DNA from: Psychrilyobacter piezotolerans
GTDB taxonomy: Bacteria; Fusobacteriota; Fusobacteriia; Fusobacteriales; Fusobacteriaceae
Length of the DNA: 64,000 nucleotides
Direction: 5' to 3'
NCBI RefSeq assembly: GCF_003391055.1
Contig: NZ_QUAJ01000012.1
Span: 1 to 64,000, forward strand
Of this stretch, positions 26,076 to 34,519 are shown in pieces; position 1 is the first letter of the stretch, and every line of letters begins with the position of its first letter. Under the pieces are notes generated by a model. The model did not search any database. It was not told where the DNA came from and worked only from the letters and a program-made list of their open reading frames with translations. The translations under genes were made by a program, and so were the position numbers.

Positions 26076-26852
26076 ATGAATATATCTTTTTTTAATATTT
26101 TCCTATTGCTGGTTCCGCTTTTTTTATTGATTTTGGGATTGAGGTTTTTCAGGGTAAACCTTGTAAAAAAATCCGTCACCTCCATGGGACGGATGATTAT
26201 CCAGTTGTTTTTAGTGGGGATCTATTTAGAATATATCTTTAAATTTAATAACTGGGCTGTAAACTTTATTTATATCCTCCTGATGATAACGGTGGCATCG
26301 GTCTCTGCCATAGATATGGTAAAATTAAGTTATAAAAAATTAATTTTTCCCCTCTTGGGCTCTATATTTTTGTCGTGGACCACAGTCTATACCCTGTACC
26401 AGGTTATAATTTTACCTGATACCAATTTTTTTGAGTCCAGATATATCATCCCTGTGAGCGGTATGCTTTTGGGGAATGTACTCAAGGGGCAGATTATATT
26501 TTTGAATAACTTTTTTACCCAGATAAAAGATGGGGAAGATTCATATTTTTACCTTCTTTCCATGGGGGCTACAAAGTTTGAGGCACTCCGAGAGTTTTAC
26601 AGGAGATCTATAATTTCCTCCCTTCAGCCTGATCTTGCCAATATGGCCACCATTGGATTGGTGGCTTTACCGGGGATGATGACAGGACAAATCTTAGCCG
26701 GTGCTTCTCCCTTTACAGCTATTAAATACCAGATAAGTATCATGCTTGGGATTTTCTGCATCAGAACTCTCTCCCTCATCCTTACAACCTTTGTTATAAA
26801 TAAAATTGCCTTTGATGGATTCAGCAGGTTAAAGAGAGATATATTTAGATGA
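26076..26852 (+). CDS. fetB: FetB-type (UPF0014) ABC permease
   Basis: 258-residue membrane protein with about seven helices. Family signatures are VSAIDMVKLSYKK, the GMLLGNVLKGQI block, and the coupling region LLSMGATKFEALREFYRRSI followed by TIGLVALPGMMTGQILAGASP, which is highly characteristic of UPF0014/YbbM/FetB. It pairs with the ATPase just upstream. The gene is followed by a very strong terminator, so fetAB is a two-gene operon. Iron export is the known role of the E. coli pair. Confidence 0.85.
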   Translation: MNISFFNIFLLLVPLFLLILGLRFFRVNLVKKSVTSMGRMIIQLFLVGIYLEYIFKFNNWAVNFIYILLMITVASVSAIDMVKLSYKKLIFPLLGSIFLSWTTVYTLYQVIILPDTNFFESRYIIPVSGMLLGNVLKGQIIFLNNFFTQIKDGEDSYFYLLSMGATKFEALREFYRRSIISSLQPDLANMATIGLVALPGMMTGQILAGASPFTAIKYQISIMLGIFCIRTLSLILTTFVINKIAFDGFSRLKRDIFR

Positions 26853-26878
26853 ACATCAAACTTAAGATTATCTATTCA

Positions 26879-26924
26879 GACACAAAATATATACTTAAGA
26901 TCAAGTATATATTTTGTGTCTTTT
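26879..26924 (+). terminator. Strong intrinsic terminator of fetAB
   Basis: Perfect 18-bp stem (26879-26896 with 26903-26920), loop AAGATC, then TTTT. Confidence 0.85.
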
Positions 26925-26934
26925 AAATAATCAC

Positions 26935-26963
26935 TTGACATTTAGCCGATTAAATCGTATTAT
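26935..26963 (+). promoter_or_regulatory. Promoter of the ArsR-rhodanese operon
   Basis: TTGACA (26935-26940), 17 bp, TATTAT (26958-26963). Confidence 0.85.
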
Positions 26964-26978
26964 TTGAATATACAAATA
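26961..26978. promoter_or_regulatory. Probable ArsR operator
   Basis: TATTTG-AATATA-CAAATA is a perfect dyad that overlaps the -10 box and start point of the ArsR promoter, where ArsR-family repressors usually bind. Confidence 0.6.
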
Positions 26979-27004
26979 AATGAATTTTATATAGGGGGTA
27001 CAAT

Positions 27005-27295
27005 TTGTTATATTACAAAGATGATCCAGAATTATTTGAAAATAAAGCTAGCGTCTTAAAAGCTCTATCTCATCCTATAAGATTATGCATAGTAAAAAAT
27101 TTAATTGCAGTCAAAAAAGCCAATGTAACTCAAATGCAACATTGTCTTGAGGCACCACAATCTACAATATCGCAGCACTTATCTAAATTAAAGGCTGAAA
27201 AAATTATCAAAGGTGAGAGAAAAGGCTTGGAAGTTTATTATTCCATCTCCAATGAAAGGATAATAAAAATCATCGAAGTTCTTTTTCGTAAATAA
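27005..27295 (+). CDS. ArsR-family transcriptional repressor
   Basis: 96-residue winged-helix repressor. It starts at a TTG with GGGGG six bases ahead. No ATG fits. KALSHPIRLCIVKNL is the usual first helix pair, and PQSTISQHLSKLKAEKIIKG is the recognition helix and turn. The second cysteine lies in MQHCLEAPQ just before the recognition helix, and the first in RLCIV. Such a pair may sense thiol, persulfide or metal state. The classical arsenic ELCVCDL motif is absent. Its downstream partner is a rhodanese-like gene 27 bp away, so a sulfur- or redox-sensing role is likely. Autoregulation is suggested by the operator on its promoter. Confidence 0.82.
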   Translation: MLYYKDDPELFENKASVLKALSHPIRLCIVKNLIAVKKANVTQMQHCLEAPQSTISQHLSKLKAEKIIKGERKGLEVYYSISNERIIKIIEVLFRK

Positions 27296-27322
27296 AAACT
27301 ATAGATAAAGGGAGTGTAAGTC

Positions 27323-27718
27323 ATGAATATTATAGAAAAAATTAAAACTGGTAATTGACCTATGTTAAAAATCTTAGGTTTAAGATTCGGAAAAAAAGGT
27401 AAAACATTCGACATCTCAAAAGACGAAGCTTTGAAATTATTAGAAAGTGACAACACTCTAGTCTTAGATGTCAGAACTCCAAAGGAGATAATCGCCGTTC
27501 CTTCTTTAGTTGAAGATGCTATCATGATAGATTATGAAGGTAAAAACTTTGAAAATGAAATAAAAAAATTGGATAAAAATAAAACTTATGTAGTTGTATG
27601 TACCCGTGGAAATTACGCTAGGGGTGCTTGCATAACTATGGAAAAAAACGGATTTAAATCTATGAAAAGTCTTAAGGGTGGCCTAAATTCTTTTAATAGC
27701 TGCTCTACATGAGGATAG
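27323..27718 (+). CDS. Rhodanese-like protein, candidate selenoprotein with two UGA codons
   Basis: Sulfurtransferase-fold protein. The core from the ATG at 27362 to the UGA at 27710 (116 residues) has LVLDVRTPKE and the active loop VVVCTRGNYARGA. The ribosome site (GGGAG, 27310-27314) precedes a different ATG at 27323. From there the frame is the same: MNIIEKIKTGN, UGA (27356-27358), Pro, then the core. The ATG at 27362 has no ribosome site. The core ends CST-UGA-Gly-UAG, which read as Sec is a CxxU redox motif. Each UGA has a stem-loop whose GGU starts exactly 18 nt later. I read this as a 131-residue protein with Sec12 and Sec130. The cautious alternative is a plain rhodanese, 27362-27712, behind an 11-codon leader. 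It follows arsR. Confidence 0.7.
27370..27387 (+). promoter_or_regulatory. SECIS-like stem-loop after the first UGA
   Basis: AATCTTA-GGTT-TAAGATT, a 7-bp stem with a GGUU loop. The loop starts 18 nt after UGA 27356-27358, inside the 16-37 nt window of bacterial SECIS elements, with G in its first two positions. Confidence 0.5.
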
Positions 27719-27724
27719 AAATCA

Positions 27725-27739
27725 TCTTCTGGTAGGAGA
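27725..27739 (+). promoter_or_regulatory. SECIS-like stem-loop after the second UGA
   Basis: TCTTCT-GGT-AGGAGA, a 6-bp stem with one G-T pair. GGU starts 18 nt after UGA 27710-27712, the same distance as for the first UGA. Confidence 0.45.
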
Positions 27740-27753
27740 CCTATGCGTTTAGT

Positions 27754-27798
27754 AAAAAAGATTACTTCTATGTTTAATATATAGAAGTAATCTTTTTT
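27754..27798. terminator. Bidirectional terminator between rhodanese and nitroreductase genes
   Basis: An 18-bp stem (27754-27771 with 27781-27798) with A-run on the left and T-run on the right serves both convergent genes. Confidence 0.88.
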
Positions 27799-27799
27799 A

Positions 27800-28549
27800 T
27801 TATTTCCAATTTTTAAACCACTGATCTACCGATCTTTCAAAGTTTTCCATAAAATCTGAATTTGTTTTTCTCTTATAGAATTCCCCTGCAAAAGATTTTC
27901 CCTCATTGGAATCTTTCGTACTAAATTCTTTTTCCTTTAATTCAAACATCGTCTTCAGCTCTGCCTTATCCAGCTTTTTGTATTTTTCATCAAAGACAAT
28001 AAACTCCCTGTTGAACCTTTCTCTTTTTACCCTCTTATAATCTTTTGGATAATATCCGAAGGTCAGCATCCCTAAAGGTATGGTATAATCCGGCAGATCT
28101 AATAATTCTTTATGGTATTCATAATTTTCCAGAATATCTCCTATATAGCAGCTTCCTATCCCTAAACTTTCACCTGCAATCACAGCATTTTCCGAGGCTA
28201 TCATGGTATCTTCAAAGGCCAGGAGCATCTCTGCATTTCCAGGCCTTCTGCCTTTATCACAATAGACACCTTCATTTTTATAATAACTGTTCCATTTATT
28301 AAAATCAGCAACAAAGATCAGGATATCGGAAGCTGTTCCTATAAATGGCTGAGAATCACAGGATATGGCCAGTTTTTTCATGGTTTTCTTATTTTGAATA
28401 TGAATAATTGAATACATGACCATATTCCCTGCTGTAGGAGCACCGATTGCCGACTCTATTATTTTATCCATATGTTCCGTCGAGATTTTTTTCTTCTCAT
28501 ACCATCTGAGAGATACCCTGTTATTTATAGTTTTTAAAGTTTCATTCAT
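27800..28549 (-). CDS. Nitroreductase-family FMN oxidoreductase
   Basis: 249-residue flavoprotein of the NfsA/FRP type. FMN-binding features are RVSLRWYEKK near the N terminus, SAIGAPTAGNMVMYSIIHI (about 33-51), and AGESLGIGSCYIGDI, LLDLPDYTIPLGMLTFGYYP in the second half. It reduces nitro compounds, quinones or flavin with NAD(P)H. The true substrate is not clear. It has a GGAGGT ribosome site and is convergent with the rhodanese operon. Confidence 0.83.
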   Translation of the reverse strand: MNETLKTINNRVSLRWYEKKKISTEHMDKIIESAIGAPTAGNMVMYSIIHIQNKKTMKKLAISCDSQPFIGTASDILIFVADFNKWNSYYKNEGVYCDKGRRPGNAEMLLAFEDTMIASENAVIAGESLGIGSCYIGDILENYEYHKELLDLPDYTIPLGMLTFGYYPKDYKRVKRERFNREFIVFDEKYKKLDKAELKTMFELKEKEFSTKDSNEGKSFAGEFYKRKTNSDFMENFERSVDQWFKNWK

Positions 28550-28763
28550 ACCCTACCTCCGTTTTCTATTCTATTATAAGTTTACAACTTTTTATTCTCA
28601 TAACAAAAAATTATACTGATTTTTTTGAAGTAAATATCGGTAATGCTGTTTCAATTATTGGTATCATAAGGAGCAGTTATAACTATCGGTAAATTATTAT
28701 TTTTGAAGGAAAAATTATTTTCCATTGAATAACCTAAGAAAGTAAATTGGGGAGGTTGTTTTT

Positions 28764-29123
28764 ATGATTGATAAATTAAAAGAAATCAAAAAATTAAGAA
28801 AAACAAGGAAATTAGTCGCTGAAGAAGAATTAAAGAGATTAGAAAAAGATTATGAACTTTTAATCTCACTTGCTAAAGTAAGACCAGCAGGATATGTTTT
28901 TTCCATAGATGAAAAAGGTTTATCAGATGATGAATTTGAACATAGAATGGAGAAAATAGCCCGAAGAATGGAAAAAATTTTTGATGACATAGGAATAGAA
29001 TATAAAAAAGAACTTCAACCTAAGGAAAATTTTAAAAGAAAAACAAACCAGTTAGAAAAAGATTTAGAAAAGTTGATTAATCTCGCAGACAATTTCAAAC
29101 AAAAATCGCAACCAATTTTTTAA
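28764..29123 (+). CDS. Small coiled-coil protein, unknown
   Basis: 119-residue soluble, highly charged protein not recognised as a named family. It is mostly helical: Lys/Glu/Leu heptad-like stretches at residues 1-38 and 68-112 frame a short middle section (VRPAGYVFSIDEKG). It has a good ribosome site (GGGGAGG). It sits alone between a divergent nitroreductase gene and a strong terminator. Codon use and composition look like the neighbours, so it is a credible native gene. No function is proposed. Confidence 0.6.
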   Translation: MIDKLKEIKKLRKTRKLVAEEELKRLEKDYELLISLAKVRPAGYVFSIDEKGLSDDEFEHRMEKIARRMEKIFDDIGIEYKKELQPKENFKRKTNQLEKDLEKLINLADNFKQKSQPIF

Positions 29124-29562
29124 AAGATACCAAATAAAAGGATACTAAAAAATCAGTATAATCCCTCTTAAGTAGAAAGCTACGATATAGTAGCTTAGGA
29201 GGGATTTTTTTTACAGTTAGGCACGGGTTTAATTCCCGCCACCCATGAAATCCACGACTGCAAATATCGCAGCTTTAATATATAAAAAGAGAGCTAAAGG
29301 TAAACTTTATATTAGCACTAATGTTTCAAAATCCTTTTTTTTTTTACTTTTTTTTTGATCCAAAAACATCTTTAAAATATTTTTATCCAGGTCCTAACAT
29401 AAACTCTCAAAACTAATTTTCCCTATAAAATTTATAATTATGGTAATATATAACTATAAAAAATATTCAAAATATTAGTGCAGGTTCGCGAAAATTCGTG
29501 GTTATAGTTTTTTTCTATAACCAAACATTTTTAAATTTATAGAGAGAGTTTGGAGGCAATAT
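29124..29562. other. Non-coding region before recJ
   Basis: Contains the terminator of the coiled-coil gene (29160-29212), a short CGGGTTTAATTCCCG stretch near 29226-29240, a few long T-runs, a TTCGCGAAAATTCGTGGTTATAG segment like known dispersed repeats (29485-29507), and a 9-bp hairpin with a T7 loop (29499-29523). The recJ ribosome site GGAGG is at its end. Confidence 0.5.
29160..29212 (+). terminator. Intrinsic terminator of the coiled-coil gene
   Basis: An outer stem AATCCCTC (29160-29167) with GAGGGATT (29199-29206), an inner stem AAGCTAC with GTAGCTT, then a T-run. Confidence 0.85.
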
Positions 29563-32133
29563 ATGGAAACAAGATGGATACATAAAGATATACACAATAC
29601 AAAGAACTTTGAGTCCCTGGGACTCAGCAAGGATTTTCTTAATATCCTGATCAACCGTGGGATAGATACCCATGAAAAGATAGAAAAATTCATCCACCCA
29701 AAGATCGAAAATATAGTTTCGCCCTTTGAATTTTCCGATATAAAAAAATCTGCAGATAAGATCATAGAAGTGGGAGAATCTGGAAAAACAATATTTATCT
29801 ACGGCGACTATGATGTAGACGGAATAACCTCTACTTCCCTCTGTTATCTGGCCCTGAAAGAGCTGGGTTATAAGGTAGATTACTATATCCCTCTGAGGGA
29901 TGAAGGATACGGATTAAACAAGGAATCTTTATCCCACATCAGGGAACAGGGAGGAGATCTGGTAATTACCGTGGACTGTGGTGTCTCGTCGGTGGAGGAG
30001 GTAGAATATGCCAACTCCATAGGACTCACAGTCATCATCACTGACCATCATGACATAAACAATATCCTGCCCCCTGCATATGCTGTGGTAAACCCCAAGA
30101 GGGAGGACAACGCCTACAAATTTGAATATCTTGCCGGGGTAGGAACTGCATTTATGCTGATGATGGGACTCTATAAAACTCTAGGCAGAAAGGAGGAGAT
30201 CTATCAGTATTTGGATATAGTTGCCATGGGTACCATTGCCGATATAGTCCCTCTCAAGGCAGAAAACAGGATTTTTACTAAATTGGGCTTAGAGCAGTTA
30301 AAACATACTAATCACTTAGGCTTGCAGATCTTACTCCAGACTATCTTTGATGATTTAGAGGAGAAAAAATTCAATACCTACGATGTAGGATTTATCATAG
30401 CACCGATCTTTAATGCTGCCGGCAGATTAGAAGATGCCAAGATGGGAGTTAAACTCCTCATCAGTGATTCCATGGTGGAAGCCCGGGAGATCTCAAAAAA
30501 GCTGATAGGCCAGAACTGTGAAAGAAAGGAAGTCCAGGCTGATATTCTGGAAAAAGTAGAAGCCGAAATTGAAAAAAACAGATACTACGAGGATAACGTT
30601 ATCGTGGTCTCCGGAGTAGGATTTCACCACGGGGTAGTGGGAATCGTAGCTTCTAAAATCGTGGATAAATACTATAAACCCACTATAATTATGGAGGAGA
30701 AAGATGGTATTTCAAAGGCTTCGTGCAGGAGTATCGAGGGATATTCAATTATCGAGGGATTAAATTCCATGAAGGAGATATTCATCAAATATGGTGGTCA
30801 TGCAGGAGCAGCAGGTTTTTCCATAGATGCTGACAGAGTCCATGAATTTAGAGATAAAATAAATAAAGATGCAGGTTCCAAACTATCACATGAAGATTAT
30901 AAAAAACCCATAAAGATCGACAAGGAAATCAGTTTTACAAAACTCACATATAATTTTAATGATGAATTAGAAAAAGCCGAACCCTATGGTTTTGGGAATG
31001 CAACACCCCTCTTTGAAGTAAAAAATGTTATCTTAGACAGGGTCAGACTGATAGGGAAGGATAAAACCCACATCATGTTTGACGCTGTGTCTGCAGACGG
31101 CACTGCCTTGAAAAACTGTGTCTGGTTCGGCAGTTCCCATCACTTTGAGAGACTGGTGGAGATGAAATCTGTAGATGTGGCCTTTAAATTAAAGGTGGAT
31201 ACATATATGGACAGGTTCAATGTGAAGATGTTTGTAGAGGATATCAGGGAAGGAAACTCAGAGAATAACCTGTTGAAGGAAAGTATCGACCTGTATGACA
31301 CAACCTTTCCCATGAAGGAAGTGATCTATACCAAAAGGGATATAGATATCAATTCTCCTACATATCTTGAGTACTCCAACGGGATCACTGTAAACTCAGG
31401 AAAATCCATTATAGGGTATCTCCCCCAGCAGACTGAAAATATATTAAAAAATTTAACCTATGACTACAACTTTAAATTTAAAGTGGGTATTACAGAGATC
31501 ATAAAAAAAGATGAAAACTACAATATCCATATCACCATAGATTACGATCATAATTTTAAAACCAATCATTTTAAAGCCGGAGGGATATTGAAGGATATAA
31601 AAACTTTTATCCTGGGAGATTTAGATTATAATCCTCTGCAAAAAGAAGTTCTATCCACTATCTTTAGAAAAAAAGAAAACCCTTTGGTTATCTATTCAGG
31701 GAACCGTGGGATGAAAACCATAATTTACACCATGGGGCTTTGGAATAAAGTACACAATAAAAAAACCCTGGTTATTACCGGAGATTCTCTCCCCCATTAT
31801 TTTTCCGAGTTTTTAGATGTTTCAGATAGATACTTTGGTGGTTATGACTACTACATCTTCTACAATGAGCTTCCTGCCAGCAGGATTGAAGGGGATTTTA
31901 TGGTTATTACAAGGGAAGATGTCCATGTAGATGGGGCTGTAAAAATAAGTGATAATTTAACCCTGCCTAAAAATATAAATATTTTGGAGGAGTTTGAGGT
32001 GGTTAAAACTTATGACAAAACCAAGACTTACTACACTAAAAAACTCCCTGCTAAGAAAAAAGAGCATATTATCGATAACTTAGATAAATTTGAGATGATC
32101 TATACCACCGATGATATTTTAAGAGTTCTCTAA
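29563..32133 (+). CDS. recJ: Single-stranded-DNA-specific exonuclease RecJ
   Basis: 5'-3' single-strand exonuclease for recombination and mismatch repair. The DHH-phosphoesterase motifs are all present: DYDVDG (82-87), VDCG (137-140), DHH (161-163), MGTIADIVPL (about 221-230), and the DHHA1 motif GGHAGAAGFS (about 412-421). An OB-fold (about 455-560) follows. At 856 residues it is longer than E. coli RecJ (577). The C-terminal 290 residues resemble the added domain of Bacillus-type RecJ. GGAGG lies eight bases before ATG. Confidence 0.93.
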   Translation: METRWIHKDIHNTKNFESLGLSKDFLNILINRGIDTHEKIEKFIHPKIENIVSPFEFSDIKKSADKIIEVGESGKTIFIYGDYDVDGITSTSLCYLALKELGYKVDYYIPLRDEGYGLNKESLSHIREQGGDLVITVDCGVSSVEEVEYANSIGLTVIITDHHDINNILPPAYAVVNPKREDNAYKFEYLAGVGTAFMLMMGLYKTLGRKEEIYQYLDIVAMGTIADIVPLKAENRIFTKLGLEQLKHTNHLGLQILLQTIFDDLEEKKFNTYDVGFIIAPIFNAAGRLEDAKMGVKLLISDSMVEAREISKKLIGQNCERKEVQADILEKVEAEIEKNRYYEDNVIVVSGVGFHHGVVGIVASKIVDKYYKPTIIMEEKDGISKASCRSIEGYSIIEGLNSMKEIFIKYGGHAGAAGFSIDADRVHEFRDKINKDAGSKLSHEDYKKPIKIDKEISFTKLTYNFNDELEKAEPYGFGNATPLFEVKNVILDRVRLIGKDKTHIMFDAVSADGTALKNCVWFGSSHHFERLVEMKSVDVAFKLKVDTYMDRFNVKMFVEDIREGNSENNLLKESIDLYDTTFPMKEVIYTKRDIDINSPTYLEYSNGITVNSGKSIIGYLPQQTENILKNLTYDYNFKFKVGITEIIKKDENYNIHITIDYDHNFKTNHFKAGGILKDIKTFILGDLDYNPLQKEVLSTIFRKKENPLVIYSGNRGMKTIIYTMGLWNKVHNKKTLVITGDSLPHYFSEFLDVSDRYFGGYDYYIFYNELPASRIEGDFMVITREDVHVDGAVKISDNLTLPKNINILEEFEVVKTYDKTKTYYTKKLPAKKKEHIIDNLDKFEMIYTTDDILRVL

Positions 32134-32273
32134 AATTAAAAATTCAGAATGGAGAGTATAGAATTAAGAATTTAACCGCGAATGATGCGAATAAAAAATT
32201 TGGTACTCTTATATCATTGGTGTAGATTGGTGGGGAAAAGAAAAAAGATTTGATTAAATCGAGCTTTTTTTTC
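32134..32273. other. Non-coding stretch between recJ and tRNA-Ser
   Basis: Contains CCGCGAATGATGCGAAT (32176-32192), which resembles dispersed 'acgaat' repeats seen elsewhere in the window, and a GATTTGATTAAATC dyad. No gene is supported. Confidence 0.4.
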
Positions 32274-32302
32274 TTGCTTTATCCTATAAAGTATAGTATT
32301 AT
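32274..32302 (+). promoter_or_regulatory. Promoter of tRNA-Ser
   Basis: TTGCTT (32274-32279), 17 bp, TATTAT (32297-32302), 11 bp before the tRNA. Confidence 0.7.
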
Positions 32303-32313
32303 AGTTGAGAAGT

Positions 32314-32401
32314 GGTGAGATGGTCGAGTGGTCGAAGGCGCATGCCTGGAACGTATGTGTAGAGCAATCTACCGAGGGTTCGAATCCCTCTCTCATCGCC
32401 A
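32314..32401 (+). tRNA. tRNA-Ser (anticodon GGA)
   Basis: 88 nt with encoded CCA end. The acceptor arm is GGTGAGA paired with TCTCATC, discriminator G. The anticodon stem CATGC/GTATG holds loop CTGGAAC, giving anticodon GGA. A long variable arm (GTAGA-GCAA-TCTAC) identifies the serine class. The T-arm is GGG-TTCGAAT-CCC. A consensus-spaced promoter precedes and a terminator follows, so it is a single-gene unit. Confidence 0.95.
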
Positions 32402-32416
32402 TATATATAAAATCAA

Positions 32417-32443
32417 GGCTTCCCAGTGGGAAGCCATTTTTTT
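32417..32443 (+). terminator. Intrinsic terminator of tRNA-Ser
   Basis: GGCTTCCC-AGT-GGGAAGCC (32417-32435), then A and eight T. Confidence 0.88.
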
Positions 32444-32673
32444 TACTTTTTTTGTCACTAATTACACCAATTTTTTCAACATTTTTTTGAAACAGCTAAC
32501 ACAGAGTGATATACGATTATTTATTAGCTGATTTATACAGATATAAATTTTTCTATGTATTATAGATTATCAACTTTATCAACTGTACATTGATAATTTT
32601 AATCGGTGTTAACTGGTGGCAAAGGATTTTCTTATAGAATTAAATTTTTCTCAGAATTTAGAAGTTTGACTTT

Positions 32674-33651
32674 CTACAGATAAGTTTTTAATATCTCTAA
32701 TTTCCCCTCTACTGCCACCTCTAATTTAGGAGGTATATACCATGTATCCCCTTTTTTTATGGGATAACTCACACCATCACAAGTCAGATTCCCCTCTCCT
32801 TCCAAGATGGAATAGATCATAAATGAAGCTCTATCTGTATCTTCAAACTTTTCCTCTAACAGAAGTTTATCTATATTAAAATATTTATCCCGGATAATTT
32901 CCTGTTTCAATCCCCCGTCTATTTTTATATTCACTCTGTTTTTTTCGCTGCTAATCCGGGGAATATTTTCATAATCTATCACCTCCATGGCTTTATCCAG
33001 ATGAAGCTCCCGAAGTTTTCCGTCAACTAACCTGTCAAAATCATAGATTCTATAGGTCGTATCCGAATTTTGCTGTACTTCACATATTAGTACACTCCCC
33101 TCCAGACTTGCATGGATAAGCCCGGGAGTTATACTTATAAAATCCCCTTTTTTTACCGAAATAACATTAAATAAATTCTTAAAATCTTTATCCTTTGTTT
33201 TTTGTGCAAAAATTTCCGGAGTTATCCCTCTTTTTAATCCCATGATTAATCTGGCATCCTCACTGGCTTCCAATATATACCACGATTCAGATTTTCCAGA
33301 TTCTCCCTCTACTCTCAGGGCATAATCATCGTTTGGATGTACCTGAACAGACAATCTGTCGTTGATATCCAGATATTTTATCAGCAGGGGGAACTTTTTT
33401 CCGTATTTAGTATATATATTTTCTCCTGCAAAATCACCTTTATAATCCAAAAACAACTCCTCCAGAGTCTTTCCTTCCAGTCTGCCGTTTTCAACAACAC
33501 TCATTCCATTTTTATGGGAACTGACTTCCCAGGATTCCCCGTATAACTTTTCTGTTGGCAGGATCATATTTAGTTTTTCACTAAAACTCCTCCCTCCCCA
33601 TATTTTTTCCTTGAATACTTTTTTAAATTTTAACGGATATAATTTTTCCAT
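32674..33651 (-). CDS. manA: Mannose-6-phosphate isomerase, class I
   Basis: 325-residue cupin-type metalloenzyme that interconverts mannose-6-P and fructose-6-P. The N terminus has FKEKIWGGRSFSEKL and ESWEVSSH. The zinc region has LSVQVHPND (with the metal histidine) and KSESWYILE, and later PGLIHASLEG. It ends with a second small cupin repeat (SFMIYSILEGEGNL, YPIKKGDTWYIPP). The length is that of the short Bacillus ManA/Pmi type. GGAG ribosome site. No other sugar genes are adjacent, so the pathway context (mannose use or glycan synthesis) is open. Confidence 0.9.
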   Translation of the reverse strand: MEKLYPLKFKKVFKEKIWGGRSFSEKLNMILPTEKLYGESWEVSSHKNGMSVVENGRLEGKTLEELFLDYKGDFAGENIYTKYGKKFPLLIKYLDINDRLSVQVHPNDDYALRVEGESGKSESWYILEASEDARLIMGLKRGITPEIFAQKTKDKDFKNLFNVISVKKGDFISITPGLIHASLEGSVLICEVQQNSDTTYRIYDFDRLVDGKLRELHLDKAMEVIDYENIPRISSEKNRVNIKIDGGLKQEIIRDKYFNIDKLLLEEKFEDTDRASFMIYSILEGEGNLTCDGVSYPIKKGDTWYIPPKLEVAVEGKLEILKTYL

Positions 33652-34070
33652 AAATTCTCCTTTTTTATTCTATTTATTCCTACCTAAATTTATAAAAAAA
33701 TAATTTTTATTATTATTTTAGGTGTAGAAGCCCTACGAGCTTTCTTTATAAAATCTTAATTCTTCATAAATATAAGATATCTCTTGATTGATCCGAGGAC
33801 CTCTTTGATAACTTCTCCTCTTTTTTATCCACTATAATTATACATAAAATATCAAAAATACATTTCAATTTTTTTCAGATCAAGTAATTATAAGGAATTT
33901 CAACAATATTTTAATCTGTATTTTCAAAATAAAAACAACTATCCCTTTAATTTTTTTCCTGAAATTTTTGAAAAAGATAGAAAAAGAGGAAAAAAAATAA
34001 AATTGCATATTATACTATAGAAAATCTCACGGTGTTAGTTGGAATAATAAAATATAAGGAGGTCTGGTAA
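33652..34070. other. AT-rich region between manA and a small membrane protein
   Basis: About 420 bp, very AT-rich, with many A and T runs. A possible -10 TATACT lies at 34011-34016 ahead of the small membrane-protein gene. No repeat, RNA or other gene is recognised. Confidence 0.4.
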
Positions 34071-34256
34071 ATGAGTAATATTAGAAAATCTAAACAAACT
34101 ATCCTAGGAGTAATAGTTTCTATTATTATTATATTTGCAGTAGCATCTTTTTATATGGGAACGCTTCAAGGAATAATTAACAAATTATCAGAAACAACAA
34201 AGTTAAAAACTGAATATAAAACAACTATCGAAGAATTAGAAGAAAGTAATGACTGA
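34071..34256 (+). CDS. Small single-span membrane protein
   Basis: 61-residue protein with one strongly hydrophobic helix (about 11-31: ILGVIVSIIIIFAVASFYMG) followed by a charged Glu/Lys-rich tail predicted to be helical. GGAGG lies 10 bases before ATG (AAGGAGGTCTGGTAAATG). The family is not recognised. A tiny second reading frame overlaps its end. It may be a small regulator or subunit of a membrane complex. It sits upstream of, but separate from, the rplM-rpsI operon. Confidence 0.55.
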   Translation: MSNIRKSKQTILGVIVSIIIIFAVASFYMGTLQGIINKLSETTKLKTEYKTTIEELEESND

Positions 34257-34317
34257 AGGAGCTATCCTAGCAGCAACTATCATCGGTGTGCTGAAACCTA
34301 AAAAAACAATAAGATAA
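34249..34317 (+). CDS. Possible 22-residue hydrophobic peptide
   Basis: A reading frame MTEGAILAATIIGVLKPKKT... starts inside the last codons of the upstream small membrane-protein gene (ATG at 34249, stop of the upstream gene at 34254-34256). It is hydrophobic with a basic end. Translational coupling is plausible, but the ribosome site is weak and there is no homology evidence. Confidence 0.25.
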   Translation: MTEGAILAATIIGVLKPKKTIR

Positions 34318-34412
34318 ATCTATTAAAAAAAGGTTATCAACTGAGAACTCACCTCTATTTTATCCTTTTGTAAAAAATTCCTATTGTAATACCATTTGTC
34401 AACAAAAAATCA

Positions 34413-34441
34413 TTGACACAATGAGCTAACTGTTATATAAT
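34413..34441 (+). promoter_or_regulatory. Promoter of rplM-rpsI
   Basis: TTGACA (34413-34418), 17 bp, TATAAT (34436-34441): perfect consensus. Confidence 0.9.
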
Positions 34442-34449
34442 AGCTAAGA

Positions 34450-34511
34450 TAAAGCCCTTTCCCACGAGGAGCCGTTATAAATAGTATTTTATAACATTTA
34501 TTTCAAGGAGG
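34450..34511 (+). promoter_or_regulatory. Leader of rplM with hairpin
   Basis: The leader holds an 8-bp hairpin GTTATAAA-N6-TTTATAAC (34474-34495), just before the AAGGAGG site. Ribosomal protein L13 leaders are autoregulatory in some bacteria. That role is possible here but not shown. Confidence 0.4.
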
Positions 34512-34519
34512 AACAAAAC

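Noticed and set aside
29221-29245. Possible tRNA 3'-end remnant (GCACGGGTTTAATTCCCGCC)
   Set aside because: Only a T-arm-like snippet; no acceptor, D or anticodon arms around it, so it could be chance.
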